The notes beneath the pieces are model-generated. The model had not been told where the DNA came from and made no database searches. It saw only the letters and a program-made list of their open reading frames with translations. A stretch of 64,000 bases of DNA from Paenibacillus faecis. Its GTDB lineage: Bacteria > Bacillota > Bacilli > Paenibacillales > Paenibacillaceae. The position numbers and the translations under genes are program-made. Where the stretch lies: assembly GCF_008084145.1 (NCBI RefSeq), contig NZ_VSDO01000001.1:124001-188000 (forward strand), written 5' to 3'. This document shows, one piece after another, positions 32,234 to 40,288 of the stretch (its first letter is position 1; every line of letters starts with the position of its first letter).

Positions 32234-32309
32234 GTGTGAAAAGAAATTTCTACACCTCTGCCTATTGCCCCAGCAGACATCCGACAGCGATCGGCAGAAC
32301 ATTTCACAC
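32234..32309 (+). other. Possible structured leader of gluQ
   Basis: Nested complementary segments upstream of the GluQ-RS gene: GTGTGAAA (32234-32241) with TTTCACAC (32302-32309), and TCTGCC (32257-32262) with GGCAGA (32293-32298). An alternative smaller hairpin AGAGTGT/ACACCTCT uses the same 5' bases. No match to preQ1 riboswitches, whose A-rich tail is missing. Confidence 0.35.
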
Positions 32310-32371
32310 CGCGGCCGTACATGTAAATCAATAGTTCAATTAATTTAGATAGTTTAAGGAAGTGAACGTTT

Positions 32372-33334
32372 ATGAAACGCGGACGATTTGCCCCCACGCC
32401 CTCCGGCGAGATGCATCTGGGCAATGCCAAGATTGCGTTGCTGGCCTGGTTGCAGATACGCTCCGAGCGAGGGGAGTTTATCCTGCGAATCGAAGATATC
32501 GATACGCAGCGGTCCAGACCCGACATTGCGGAGAGGATTCCGGAAGACCTCCGTTGGCTGGGGCTGGACTGGGATTTCGGACCGGGAGCGGACGACGGTC
32601 TGGGCCCTTATTCGCAGAGTTTGCGTTTGGCCTATTACGAGGATGCCTTGACCCGGCTTAAAGAAACCGGCAGGCTGTATCCCTGTTATTGCAGCAGGGC
32701 GGAATTATTGTCCATGGCCGGCGCTCCTCACGGTTTGGCTTCGGAAGGAGCCCCCTACGCGGGTACCTGCCGGCATCTTGACCCCGAGCAGCGGAAAGCG
32801 CGCGAAAAGCACAAATCCCCCTCGCTGCGATTTGCCATTGAAGCGGAACCGATCCGTTTCGTAGATGGCATCGCCGGTCCTCAATCGTTTCCGCCCGGCA
32901 GCGGCGGCGATTTCGTGGTTCGCCGTGCGGACGGCCTGTTCTCTTATCAATTGGCCGTCACGGTCGATGACGCCTTAATGGGGGTTACCGACGTTCTTCG
33001 TGGCGGGGATCTGCTGGACTCAACGCCGCGTCAGCTTGAATTGTACCGGGCTCTCGGGTATGCAGCCCCGGCTTTCTCGCACGCTCCTCTCCTGCTGGGT
33101 GAGGATGGCCGGCGGCTGGCCAAAAGGCACGGAGATTTAAGCATATCCTCCCTGCGGGCAAAGGGAATGCATCCGGAGTCGATCATCGGCTGGCTCGCCA
33201 AGATCAGCGGGTTGATCGACCGGTATGAGCCGGTTGCCGCCAAAGAGCTGATCCGGAATTTCTCGATGGAGCGGATTGCGAAGCATCCTTATTATTTAAG
33301 TGAACAGGACCTTGAATTTTTAGCTTCGGCCTGA
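32372..33334 (+). CDS. gluQ: Glutamyl-Q tRNA(Asp) synthetase
   Basis: 320-aa truncated class I glutamyl-tRNA synthetase lacking the anticodon-binding domain. It charges glutamate onto queuosine at the wobble position of tRNA-Asp. HIGH-type signature H15-L-G-N18 in PTPSGEMHLGN, a zinc site (CYCSRAELL...GTCRHL), and a KMSKS counterpart RLAKRHG near residue 250. Length is right for GluQ-RS (about 300). Start ATG 32372 is preceded by AAGGAAGTGA. Monocistronic between an intergenic repeat cluster and a bidirectional terminator. Confidence 0.93.
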   Translation: MKRGRFAPTPSGEMHLGNAKIALLAWLQIRSERGEFILRIEDIDTQRSRPDIAERIPEDLRWLGLDWDFGPGADDGLGPYSQSLRLAYYEDALTRLKETGRLYPCYCSRAELLSMAGAPHGLASEGAPYAGTCRHLDPEQRKAREKHKSPSLRFAIEAEPIRFVDGIAGPQSFPPGSGGDFVVRRADGLFSYQLAVTVDDALMGVTDVLRGGDLLDSTPRQLELYRALGYAAPAFSHAPLLLGEDGRRLAKRHGDLSISSLRAKGMHPESIIGWLAKISGLIDRYEPVAAKELIRNFSMERIAKHPYYLSEQDLEFLASA

Positions 33335-33348
33335 TATTTTCTTAAAAA

Positions 33349-33398
33349 AAGAAGCGCGGGATACCGTGGGCGAACCCTCGGCAACCCGCGCTTCTTTT
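33349..33398. terminator. Bidirectional terminator between gluQ and SDR gene
   Basis: Twelve-bp stem AAGAAGCGCGGG/CCCGCGCTTCTT, T run on both strands, between convergent genes. Confidence 0.92.
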
Positions 33399-33401
33399 GT
33401 T

Positions 33402-34208
33402 TTAGAGCAGGGATTCCGCTCCATCGATGACGATCCGCGCCCCCGTGACGTGCACGGATTCGTCGGAGGCCAGGAACGCTACCAAATCCGCGACGTTCTC
33501 CGGTTGACCCGGCCCGTCCGCAAGCGGCTGGGCCCCTTCCGGATATTCCACCGGGATGATGATCTCTTCCAGTTCTTCGCTGACCTCCGTCGACGAATCG
33601 ATATTGGTGGCAATGGCACCGGGACAAATCGCGTTGACTCTGATTTTGAATTTGGCCAGCTCCAGCGCGGTCATTTTCATAAATGCCACCTGTCCGGCCT
33701 TCGTCGTGCTGTAAGCCGACATACCGAACCCGGAAAACCGGTCGTTCCCGTTGATGGAGCTGGTGATAATAATGCTGCCGCCCCCCCGCTTCTTCAAGTA
33801 AGGAACCGTATATTTTACGGTCAGGAACGTTCCGTTCAGGTTGACTTTCAGCGTTTTCTCCCAATCGTCCAGCGTCATTTCGTCGACGGGAGCCAACACC
33901 CCGTTGATACCCGCGTTTGCAAATACGATATCGATGCCGCCGAACACATCGGCGACTTCACTCACCGCCTTCTCCATCCGCACGGGATCGGAAACGTCGA
34001 CATCAAAGGATCGGGAAACCCCGCGATAAATATTGTTAATTTGATGCTCCGTACTTCTCGTACGTTCGTCCATCAGATCAAAGAGCGCGACTTTGGCCCC
34101 TTCCTTAGCCAGCCTGATCGCCGCAGCTTTGCCGATGCCGGAGCCCGCCCCGGTAACGATCGCCGTCTTTCCCTGAAACCGCTGGCGGTTATAGTGATTA
34201 TCAGCCAT
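33402..34208 (-). CDS. Short-chain dehydrogenase/reductase
   Basis: 268-aa classical SDR oxidoreductase. Cofactor loop TGAGSGIG (about 19-26), NAG motif in FANAGING, catalytic Ser in IIITSSINGND and YxxxK in AYSTTKAGQ, then PGAIAT. An Asp after the second strand (FDLMDE) suggests preference for NAD+ over NADP+. Substrate not predictable. ATG 34208 follows ATAGGAG at 10 bp; an earlier ATG (34229) has no ribosome site. Stands alone between a terminator and an ABC operon. Confidence 0.9.
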   Translation of the reverse strand: MADNHYNRQRFQGKTAIVTGAGSGIGKAAAIRLAKEGAKVALFDLMDERTRSTEHQINNIYRGVSRSFDVDVSDPVRMEKAVSEVADVFGGIDIVFANAGINGVLAPVDEMTLDDWEKTLKVNLNGTFLTVKYTVPYLKKRGGGSIIITSSINGNDRFSGFGMSAYSTTKAGQVAFMKMTALELAKFKIRVNAICPGAIATNIDSSTEVSEELEEIIIPVEYPEGAQPLADGPGQPENVADLVAFLASDESVHVTGARIVIDGAESLL

Positions 34209-34298
34209 ATGACACACGCTCCTATTCATGGGTTAAGGACATGGTAAGTACCTGTCTCAAGATTACCCAAAAAGAGGGGCGTTTTAATCACTTTCTAA

Positions 34299-34937
34299 TT
34301 ACAAATCCCGTTTGACGAAGATGGCTCGGGAGATGAAATAGGAAACGATCCCCGCCAGCGCAAGTACGCCAACCGCAAATACCCCGCTGGCCACGGGATG
34401 ACCCGAGAACCAATTTATGACGAACGCCATATCGCTGTTGTTCAACAAACTCGCAATCAAACCGTTTCCGCCCAAAATGATGACCATCATAGCCACGTTC
34501 AGATATTGGGCTCCTTTGATTCCGAGCCAGAAGTACAGCGGCAAATAGACGGACAGGAATAAGACCATGGAAACCAAAGTGCCCAGCACTAGGACTTTAT
34601 CGACTTGAAAAGTTCCATGATGAACCATATCCGCGGCTCCGCTGACGAGCACGCAGAACACAACGGCAACGACGAGCAATACCAGAGAGGAAACGTATTT
34701 CGATAAGACCAAATAACCCCGCTTTACCGGCAGGCTCACCAGAAATTGCTGGTTCGACTGGCGCATGTCCGAACCGATGGCCAGAATCATCACCATGCCG
34801 GGCAAGATCCCGTAAATTAGCGTAGAATTGCTGCTTTGGATAAATCCCGAGAAAATGACCGCATAAATCACTAACAGCCACAAGTAACGGCGGACGAGCA
34901 ATAGATCCTTTCTTACAAGACAAATGAGTTTAGGCAC
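34299..34937 (-). CDS. ABC-2 type transporter permease
   Basis: 212-aa membrane protein with six hydrophobic segments (LWLLVIYAVIFSGFI, GILPGMVMILAIG, YVSSLVLLVVAVVFCVL, VLGTLVSMVLFLSVYLPLYF, YLNVAMMVIILGGNGLIA, GVFAVGVLALAGIVSYFIS). It pairs with the ATPase encoded immediately upstream, whose stop it overlaps. GTG 34937 is preceded by AAAGGAGG. Together with the YtrA-type GntR regulator this is the standard layout of small export systems that respond to cell-wall-active antibiotics; the substrate is unknown. Confidence 0.85.
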   Translation of the reverse strand: MPKLICLVRKDLLLVRRYLWLLVIYAVIFSGFIQSSNSTLIYGILPGMVMILAIGSDMRQSNQQFLVSLPVKRGYLVLSKYVSSLVLLVVAVVFCVLVSGAADMVHHGTFQVDKVLVLGTLVSMVLFLSVYLPLYFWLGIKGAQYLNVAMMVIILGGNGLIASLLNNSDMAFVINWFSGHPVASGVFAVGVLALAGIVSYFISRAIFVKRDL

Positions 34938-35799
34938 GCAGTTTTCCTCCTTTGGCGGTAAAATACATAATATCCTCCAGGGTAGGCTGCTGATACAGCA
35001 CCTTGTCGCCGAACAGTTCCGACGCCTTGGCCCGATTCGGCGAGAGCCCTTCAAACCCGAAGCTCGTTTCGCGAAGGCCCAAAAGTTCGCGGCGGATGTC
35101 CTGGTCCAGCAGTTCTCCTCCCCCTTTGACGATTACGTATCTTTCCAGAACGTCTTCCTTATTGTCGGTGAAAACGATCCGCCCTTTGTTTATGAACGTC
35201 ACATAATCCGCCACCCTGTCCAAATCCGTCGTCAAATGCGTCGAGAACAAGACCGTATTGGCTTCCTCCAAAATATAATCCGCCAACAAATCCAGCAGTT
35301 CCCGCCGGAACACCGGGTCCAGACCGGCCGTAGGCTCATCCATGATCAGAAGGGACGGATGATGGGCCAGGGCGATGGCGATCGAAAATTTCGTCTTCAT
35401 CCCCTTGGAGCAATCTTTGATTTTTTTACGCGAGGGGAGCTCGAACAAATCCATGTACTTTCTAAATTTCTCTTCATTCCAGTCTGAATAAAAAGGCGCG
35501 ATAATCCGCTTCATCTCTTCCAGCGACAAATAGTCGTAATAGATGTTTTCATCCGAAATATAACCGATATTCTGCTTGTATTCGCCCGCCGAGGAGCCCG
35601 CGCTCCGGCCAAACACTTCGATCTTTCCTCCGTCGGGAACCACCATTCCCATAATCGCTTTGATAATGGTGCTTTTTCCGGCGCCGTTCGGACCGATCAA
35701 CCCGGTAATGTACCCTTTCGGGACCGAAAAGGACACATCCGTCAGGTTGTAGTAGGAACCGTAGCTTTTCGATAACCCTTGCACATCGATCGCATTCAT
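34930..35799 (-). CDS. ABC transporter ATP-binding protein, YtrB/BcrA type
   Basis: 289-aa ATPase. Walker A GPNGAGKST, signature in CSKGMKTKFSIAIAL (degenerate: SKGMK in place of SGGQ, as in YtrB/BcrA subfamily members), Walker B LLIMDEPTAGLDP, switch His in STHLTTDLD. The C-terminal 70 residues form an extra domain. The ATG overlaps the stop of the GntR gene (ATGA), and its end overlaps the permease by 8 bp, so the three proteins are translationally linked. Confidence 0.92.
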   Translation of the reverse strand: MNAIDVQGLSKSYGSYYNLTDVSFSVPKGYITGLIGPNGAGKSTIIKAIMGMVVPDGGKIEVFGRSAGSSAGEYKQNIGYISDENIYYDYLSLEEMKRIIAPFYSDWNEEKFRKYMDLFELPSRKKIKDCSKGMKTKFSIAIALAHHPSLLIMDEPTAGLDPVFRRELLDLLADYILEEANTVLFSTHLTTDLDRVADYVTFINKGRIVFTDNKEDVLERYVIVKGGGELLDQDIRRELLGLRETSFGFEGLSPNRAKASELFGDKVLYQQPTLEDIMYFTAKGGKLRA

Positions 35800-36182
35800 T
35801 CTTCATGACCTCCATCGTGATCCAACATTTTGATCCATTCGATTAACTCATCTACACTAACCGGGATATTCCGGCATTCCGCAAGCAGCTCTCTGATCTT
35901 CTCCTCCACCATGCGCATCCGCTGTTCCCGGATGAATTCCTGGTTCCCGCCGGATACGAAAGAGCCCTTACCGACAACGGAGTCGATGAGCCCTTCCTGC
36001 TCCAATTCGTTGTATGCCCGCTTTGTGGTGATAACGCTGATCTGAAGCTCCTTCGCCAACTGGCGTATGGAAGGCAGCGGTGTACCTGCTGGAAGCTCCC
36101 CTTGTAATATGCTCCCGCGGATTTGCCTTACGATCTGCATATAAATCGGCTCCCCCGATGAAGGGGACAGCAAAATTTTCAT
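35796..36182 (-). CDS. GntR-family regulator, YtrA subfamily
   Basis: 128-aa short GntR regulator: winged helix (PIYMQIVRQIRGSILQGELPAG then PSIRQLAKELQISVITTKRAYNELEQEGLI; landmarks at residues 12-75) and a two-helix dimerisation tail, lacking a ligand domain as is typical of YtrA. These repress their own ABC operon until cell-wall antibiotics appear. First gene of the three-gene operon; the palindrome at 36218-36229, just downstream of the -10, is the probable operator. Start ATG 36182. Confidence 0.93.
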   Translation of the reverse strand: MKILLSPSSGEPIYMQIVRQIRGSILQGELPAGTPLPSIRQLAKELQISVITTKRAYNELEQEGLIDSVVGKGSFVSGGNQEFIREQRMRMVEEKIRELLAECRNIPVSVDELIEWIKMLDHDGGHEE

Positions 36183-36217
36183 GATTCACCTTCCTTTGCG
36201 TCCATCCCCGTCGCTAA

Positions 36218-36257
36218 TGTATATATACAATATACACAATGTATACGATAAGTTCAA
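36218..36257 (-). promoter_or_regulatory. Promoter and palindromic operator of the YtrA-like operon
   Basis: Minus-strand TTGAAC (36252-36257), 17 bp, TATATT (36229-36234). The perfect palindrome TGTATATATACA (36218-36229) overlaps the transcription start, and a further GTATAC lies in the spacer. Confidence 0.75.
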
Positions 36258-36266
36258 TAGTTGAGC

Positions 36267-36298
36267 AAAAAAAATAAGCTCCGGTCACGGAGCTTTCA
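36267..36298 (-). terminator. Terminator of the 36301-37143 gene
   Basis: Stem AAGCTCCG/CGGAGCTT with a four-base loop and an eight-T run interrupted once, on the minus strand. Confidence 0.88.
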
Positions 36299-36300
36299 GA

Positions 36301-37143
36301 TTAACTCGTTTGCTGTTTCATGGCGCCCCATGCTTCGCTCGGATGCTGAAACCAATGACGCATCGTCTCCTTGAACGCTTCATCCGGCGTTGGCGTGGCA
36401 ATCAGCCAATCCTCTTCTTTCCTGGTGCTGCTGCGTATGAGCCAGTTCATATGATGGTTGTTAATAAACTGGGCGCATTGGTTCTCCCATCCGTCCGGAC
36501 CACGGGTGTATAATCGCAGACTCCCGTGCGCAACCCGGGTCTTCATACATTTCGCCAGGGCGATAATTCCCTCTTGGTCATCGGATACTTTGCCGAGCCG
36601 GGCTATTATTTCCTCCAAATCCATCTCATCCAGACGGACAAGAATCTCCTCAAAAGTACGCTTCGAAAGCAGCAATGCGGGAATGTCCCCTAGGGTGTGC
36701 GTATTCCATTTCATTTTGCCGGCAAGAATACCGCAAGCCTGGTAAAAACAACCGATCTCATCGATGCGATAAAGGGTCGGATTTTCGCCCGTTCTCTCCA
36801 AAGAAACGACCGTTTCCTCGGTGATATGCAAAAACTGCTCATGCGGCCCGATTTCGGTATGGTATTTCACCCAGCAAGCCTTATCCGCATCGAAGGCAGC
36901 CGACAAACTCGACAGCAGCGGCTCCGTGATCCTTTCGCGAGCCGCCTCTCCGTTAAGTGCCCCTTTTGATTTCAGCGAATATTGCGCCTCGTTCCAGCCG
37001 TTATTCTCTCCGCTTCGCAAATACCCTATCAGTGGATTGTCCATGTCAAGCAGGCTCTTCGCTCCCAGCATATCGGCAAGATAAAAGATTTCATTCGCGT
37101 TCAACGTCCAGGCGCTTTGTTGTAATGTGTCAGCCAAGATCAT
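36301..37143 (-). CDS. Hypothetical protein, 280 aa
   Basis: Not recognised. Soluble protein with no signal peptide or membrane segment; N-terminus WTLNANEIFYLADMLGAKSLLDM, a middle beta-rich part (WVKYHTEIGPHEQFLHITEE, LERTGENPTLYRIDEIGC) and a Trp-rich C-terminal third (HHMNWLIRSSTRKEEDWLIA). The layout, two similar-sized halves around a central strand-rich part, hints at a chaperone- or immunity-like protein, but that is guesswork. ATG 37143 follows GAAGGAGG. Monocistronic, with its own terminator. Confidence 0.75.
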   Translation of the reverse strand: MILADTLQQSAWTLNANEIFYLADMLGAKSLLDMDNPLIGYLRSGENNGWNEAQYSLKSKGALNGEAARERITEPLLSSLSAAFDADKACWVKYHTEIGPHEQFLHITEETVVSLERTGENPTLYRIDEIGCFYQACGILAGKMKWNTHTLGDIPALLLSKRTFEEILVRLDEMDLEEIIARLGKVSDDQEGIIALAKCMKTRVAHGSLRLYTRGPDGWENQCAQFINNHHMNWLIRSSTRKEEDWLIATPTPDEAFKETMRHWFQHPSEAWGAMKQQTS

Positions 37144-37504
37144 CTGCTTACCTCCTTCATACATGGATTTAGCTCCATTTCTCTCTGTGTATAGTTTCGA
37201 CTTAATCCGTAAAATTTAAAGGTTTGTTGTAATCATACCACTCTTCTACCGCATCGACGGTTTGAAAAAAATGGCAATCTAATACCATCTACCCAAAATA
37301 GCGTGAGCTGAATCATATTTTTTTCTCGTTTTGAAACTTATTTCCGCTCAAAATCGTAGATACAATAGAAAAGCAGAATGACGAAGAACCCCATCATTCT
37401 GCCTGTCACAAATCCTTAATTGAATTATAATGTTATCTTAATCTATTTTTAAGCTAAGTACATTAGAATGGCATTATGAGACCACTGTATAGAGGTGATT
37501 AACT
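37144..37504. other. Intergenic region with ECF-like promoter and hairpin
   Basis: Holds a plus-strand ECF-like promoter, TGAAAC (37332-37337), 17 bp, CGTA (37355-37358), and a hairpin GCAGAATGA/TCATTCTGC (37373-37402). On the minus strand the hairpin is followed by TTTTCTATT, so it might end a short leftward RNA. No coding sequence seen. Confidence 0.4.
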
Positions 37505-37744
37505 ATGAGAATTATCATTACTTTCCAAGACAATCAAGTGCCTGTATATTTCAACACCGATACCAAACAACCCGTTCAACGGACTCTGAAGCTGCTGACC
37601 AGCGCGTTGGAGAACAAATTCCGCAACGGAAAGCAAGCCTTGAAGAAATGTTTAAACTCCTTGATCAGCATCGAAATCGAAGGCTCGGAGGCCATTCTGC
37701 ACAGCAAGAGCGAGTTTGACTCCTTGGCGTTATCGCTCTATTGA
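37505..37744 (+). CDS. Small hypothetical protein, 79 aa
   Basis: Not recognised. Soluble, beta-alpha-beta pattern (RIIITFQDNQVPVYFNTD, then TLKLLTSALENKF, KKCLNSLISIEIEGSEAILHS). Good ribosome site AGAGGTGATT before ATG 37505 and a terminator just after the stop make it a real gene. Possibly transcribed from the ECF-like promoter about 145 bp upstream. Confidence 0.72.
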   Translation: MRIIITFQDNQVPVYFNTDTKQPVQRTLKLLTSALENKFRNGKQALKKCLNSLISIEIEGSEAILHSKSEFDSLALSLY

Positions 37745-37797
37745 TCTTGCGGGTTCCCGGCAGGTTAATCCTTTGGCAATTTTGAATCACACACATA

Positions 37798-37840
37798 GAG
37801 AGGCCATGGCTGCAGTTATCAAACTGACGACCTGGCCTCT
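37798..37840 (+). terminator. Terminator of the 79-aa gene
   Basis: Stem AGAGGCCA/TGGCCTCT with a 27-base loop, then TCTTCGTTT. Confidence 0.55.
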
Positions 37841-37956
37841 TCTTCGTTTATGGCCTTCTGAATCCGAATCAATAGCAGTCTGAGCAGATTTTGCCGCATG
37901 GGTTCATAGGTGCAGGTTTGAATTTTTTTAATAATAAATCGGTCGATCGCCATCAT
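37819..37956 (-). CDS. Possible 45-aa protein
   Basis: Frame of 46 codons with ATG 37956 placed six bases after GGAGG, beginning MMAIDRFIIKKIQTCTYEP and continuing as a Leu/Arg-rich amphipathic helix (QNLLRLLLIRIQKAINEEE). No family recognised. The strong ribosome site is the main support; its 3' end overlaps the convergent terminator. Confidence 0.45.
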   Translation of the reverse strand: MMAIDRFIIKKIQTCTYEPMRQNLLRLLLIRIQKAINEEEARSSV

Positions 37957-38054
37957 CCTTTACCTCCACGCAGGTCATTTGAAAGTCCCGCAGGAACTAT
38001 TTTCCTGCCTCTCCTACTTCTAAATAAACCACTTTTTGGAGGATTAAACGGTCT

Positions 38055-39299
38055 TTAACCCCGATCCGACAAGGATTTCGCCGCTTCGACAGAAGTTCTC
38101 TTTATCTTCGAAAATCGGCCCCGGCTCGTGAACATATATACAGCCACTCCGGCCAAAAGCACCCCGTTCAGCACAAATACCGCCGGAATCGGCACATAGC
38201 CCGCCAGCGCTCCCCCGGCTATCGGACCCGCCATGTTCCCGAGTTGGCTGGACGACTGGTTCAAGCTGAAGGCCCTTCCCCGGAAATCGGGGTCCGTTGT
38301 CTTCACGATCAGCGCGTTAAGTGCCGGAAAGACAGCCGCAAAGAATAATCCATAGATGAAACGCAAAATTCCGAAGCCCGCAAGGCTGTGAAAAAATAAC
38401 TGCAACATATTGCCCAGGGCCCCTCCGAGCAGTCCGATCAACAGGGTGTTCTGGTATCCGATTTTTTCCCCGATCTTGCCCCAGAACGGTGCCGCCAGCA
38501 CCGTTGCTACCCCCACGGCCGAGAAAATGATGCCGGAGCTAAGCGAGGCGTCCGACGCCGCAGCCCCCAGATCAAGCACATAGAGGGACAATAGCGGTTC
38601 GAGAACCATAACGGACGCCGTTACGATCATAACGATCCCCAAATATCGCATAAACGGCCCGTTGGCTTTCGCCTGCTTAAGATCGTCCAGTACATGAGAA
38701 CGTTCCTTGGTACGGTCGAAATTCTGTTCCCTGACGAAGACCAGAGCAATCATCGCGGAGATGAATACCACAGCTCCGGCCATCAGGAAGGATTCCCGAT
38801 ACCCGAGAAATTTGCTGACCACGCCCCCGATCATAGGCCCGATTATACCGCCCGCCGCGCCGGCCGTCGACATGATGCCTAGGGAAAAGCCGACGCGCTT
38901 CTCCGGGGTATTCGTCGCTACAAGCGCGATGGCCGCGGGGACATAACCGGCCAGAAGCCCCGATAAGATCCGGACGGCGATCAGTTGAAACGGCGTCTGG
39001 ACCAGCGAATTCAGAATATAAACGACGCAAAGCGCAAAGCCGGAGCGCAAGAGCATCGGTTTACGGCCGTACTTATCCGCGAGCGAACCCCAGTAAGGCG
39101 AGATCAAGGCGCCGGCCAAAAAGGTAATGCCGAACGCAAAACCCGACCAAAGCGCGACATTCTTCGTCACGCCCAGATCATGAGCCAAAAAAAGCGACAT
39201 GAAAGGAATCGACATCGAATACGCGGTACTGCAAAAAAAGACACCCAACCACAACACGTACAAATTTCGTTTCCAGGGGAATCCCAAATGTTCCACCAC
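38055..39299 (-). CDS. MFS drug exporter (DHA1 type)
   Basis: 414-aa major facilitator with 12 membrane segments. Loop 2-3 motif SPYWGSLADKYGRKPML and helix-5 motif C GIMSTAGAAGGIIGPMIGG mark a drug:H+ antiporter; the second-half motif APFWGKIGEKIGYQN repeats loop A. Similar in layout to Bacillus YttB/BltA-like exporters. Starts at GTG 39299 (two consecutive GTGs) with CAGGGTGG partly overlapping, so the exact start is uncertain. Substrate unknown. Divergent from the esterase gene. Confidence 0.88.
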   Translation of the reverse strand: MVEHLGFPWKRNLYVLWLGVFFCSTAYSMSIPFMSLFLAHDLGVTKNVALWSGFAFGITFLAGALISPYWGSLADKYGRKPMLLRSGFALCVVYILNSLVQTPFQLIAVRILSGLLAGYVPAAIALVATNTPEKRVGFSLGIMSTAGAAGGIIGPMIGGVVSKFLGYRESFLMAGAVVFISAMIALVFVREQNFDRTKERSHVLDDLKQAKANGPFMRYLGIVMIVTASVMVLEPLLSLYVLDLGAAASDASLSSGIIFSAVGVATVLAAPFWGKIGEKIGYQNTLLIGLLGGALGNMLQLFFHSLAGFGILRFIYGLFFAAVFPALNALIVKTTDPDFRGRAFSLNQSSSQLGNMAGPIAGGALAGYVPIPAVFVLNGVLLAGVAVYMFTSRGRFSKIKRTSVEAAKSLSDRG

Positions 39300-39389
39300 C
39301 CTGCATCGTTTTTTCCCCGAATGGACAGCTATTGTTCTATTGTACCACTTTACGGGAGTTTACGAGGGAACATCTGCCCGTTCACGCCT

Positions 39390-39416
39390 AAACACGATAT
39401 AATGTACATAGTGTTT
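39390..39416 (+). promoter_or_regulatory. Esterase promoter region with inverted repeat
   Basis: TATAAT (39398-39403) without a clear -35 is enclosed by AAACAC (39390-39395) and GTGTTT (39411-39416), an arrangement suggesting repressor control. Confidence 0.4.
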
Positions 39417-39465
39417 CCTGGTTACGCTTTCAGACTTCAACTTATTAGGAAAGGGTGTTTTCATC

Positions 39466-40260
39466 ATGGCTCTTCTGCAATGCCGTTTCTTTTCGGAAGT
39501 GCTTGGGCTCAGCACTTCCATGACCGTCATCCTGCCCCAGTCCGCCCCCTCGCAAATCGGCATGCCCGGCTCCGCCCGGCCCGGTCCTTATCCGACCCTC
39601 TATTTGCTGCACGGCATGTCCGACGATGACACGATTTGGCTGCGGAGAACCTCGATCGAACGCTATGTGGCCGATCTCGGCCTCGCCGTAGTTATGCCTC
39701 AGGCGGACCTGAGCTTTTACACCGACATGGCGCACGGGAACCGGTACTGGACGTTCATCAGCGAAGAACTGCCGAACATCTGCCGGTCGTTCTTTCCTTT
39801 ATCCGACCGCCGTGAGGACAATTTCGTCGCCGGCTTATCCATGGGCGGCTACGGCGCCTTTAAGCTGGCGCTGCGCAAGCCGGAGACGTTCGCCGCCGCG
39901 GCCAGCCTGTCGGGCGCCCTGGATATTCACCGCGATTTTCTCGAGCATGTCCGCGGTCCCCGGGAGCTCAGCGCTTTATTTCAGCGGATCTTCGGAGAGA
40001 AGGGGCCGCTCGGCACCGAGGATGATTTGCTCGCTCTGCTGCGTAAGTACGAAGAAAACGGGACTCAGGACCAGGCGCCCCGCCTGTACCAATGCTGCGG
40101 AACCGAGGATTTCTTGTACCAGGACAATCTCGTTTTCCGGGACGCTTGTCACCAGGCCGGCTTGGCTTTGACATACGACGAGGGTCCGGGCGATCATGAT
40201 TGGGCCTACTGGGACGCCAAAATACAGGATGTTCTGAAGTGGCTTCCCCTAAAAAAATAA
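39466..40260 (+). CDS. Alpha/beta-hydrolase esterase (EstA/FrsA-like, esterase D family)
   Basis: 264-aa serine hydrolase of the tributyrin esterase/S-formylglutathione hydrolase group. Oxyanion segment [18 protein letters not shown], nucleophile elbow [10 protein letters not shown] (Ser near 125), acidic residue in [11 protein letters not shown] and catalytic His in [11 protein letters not shown]. Probably hydrolyses short acyl or acetyl esters; physiological substrate unknown. ATG 39466 is preceded by GGAAAGGGTG at 9 bp. Ends at a bidirectional terminator facing rsgA. Confidence 0.88.
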   Translation: MALLQCRFFSEVLGLSTSMTVILPQSAPSQIGMPGSARPGPYPTLYLLHGMSDDDTIWLRRTSIERYVADLGLAVVMPQADLSFYTDMAHGNRYWTFISEELPNICRSFFPLSDRREDNFVAGLSMGGYGAFKLALRKPETFAAAASLSGALDIHRDFLEHVRGPRELSALFQRIFGEKGPLGTEDDLLALLRKYEENGTQDQAPRLYQCCGTEDFLYQDNLVFRDACHQAGLALTYDEGPGDHDWAYWDAKIQDVLKWLPLKK

Positions 40261-40288
40261 GGGATTAGCCTCTAAGGCTAATCCCTTT
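40250..40288. terminator. Bidirectional terminator between esterase and rsgA-like gene
   Basis: Stem AAGGGATTAGCCT/AGGCTAATCCCTT with T-rich flanks on both strands; the rsgA-like stop codon lies inside it. Confidence 0.88.

Noticed and set aside
32230..32270. preQ1 riboswitch before gluQ
   Set aside because: A CTACACC core is present by chance, but the A-rich 3' tail and the pseudoknot partner are absent.
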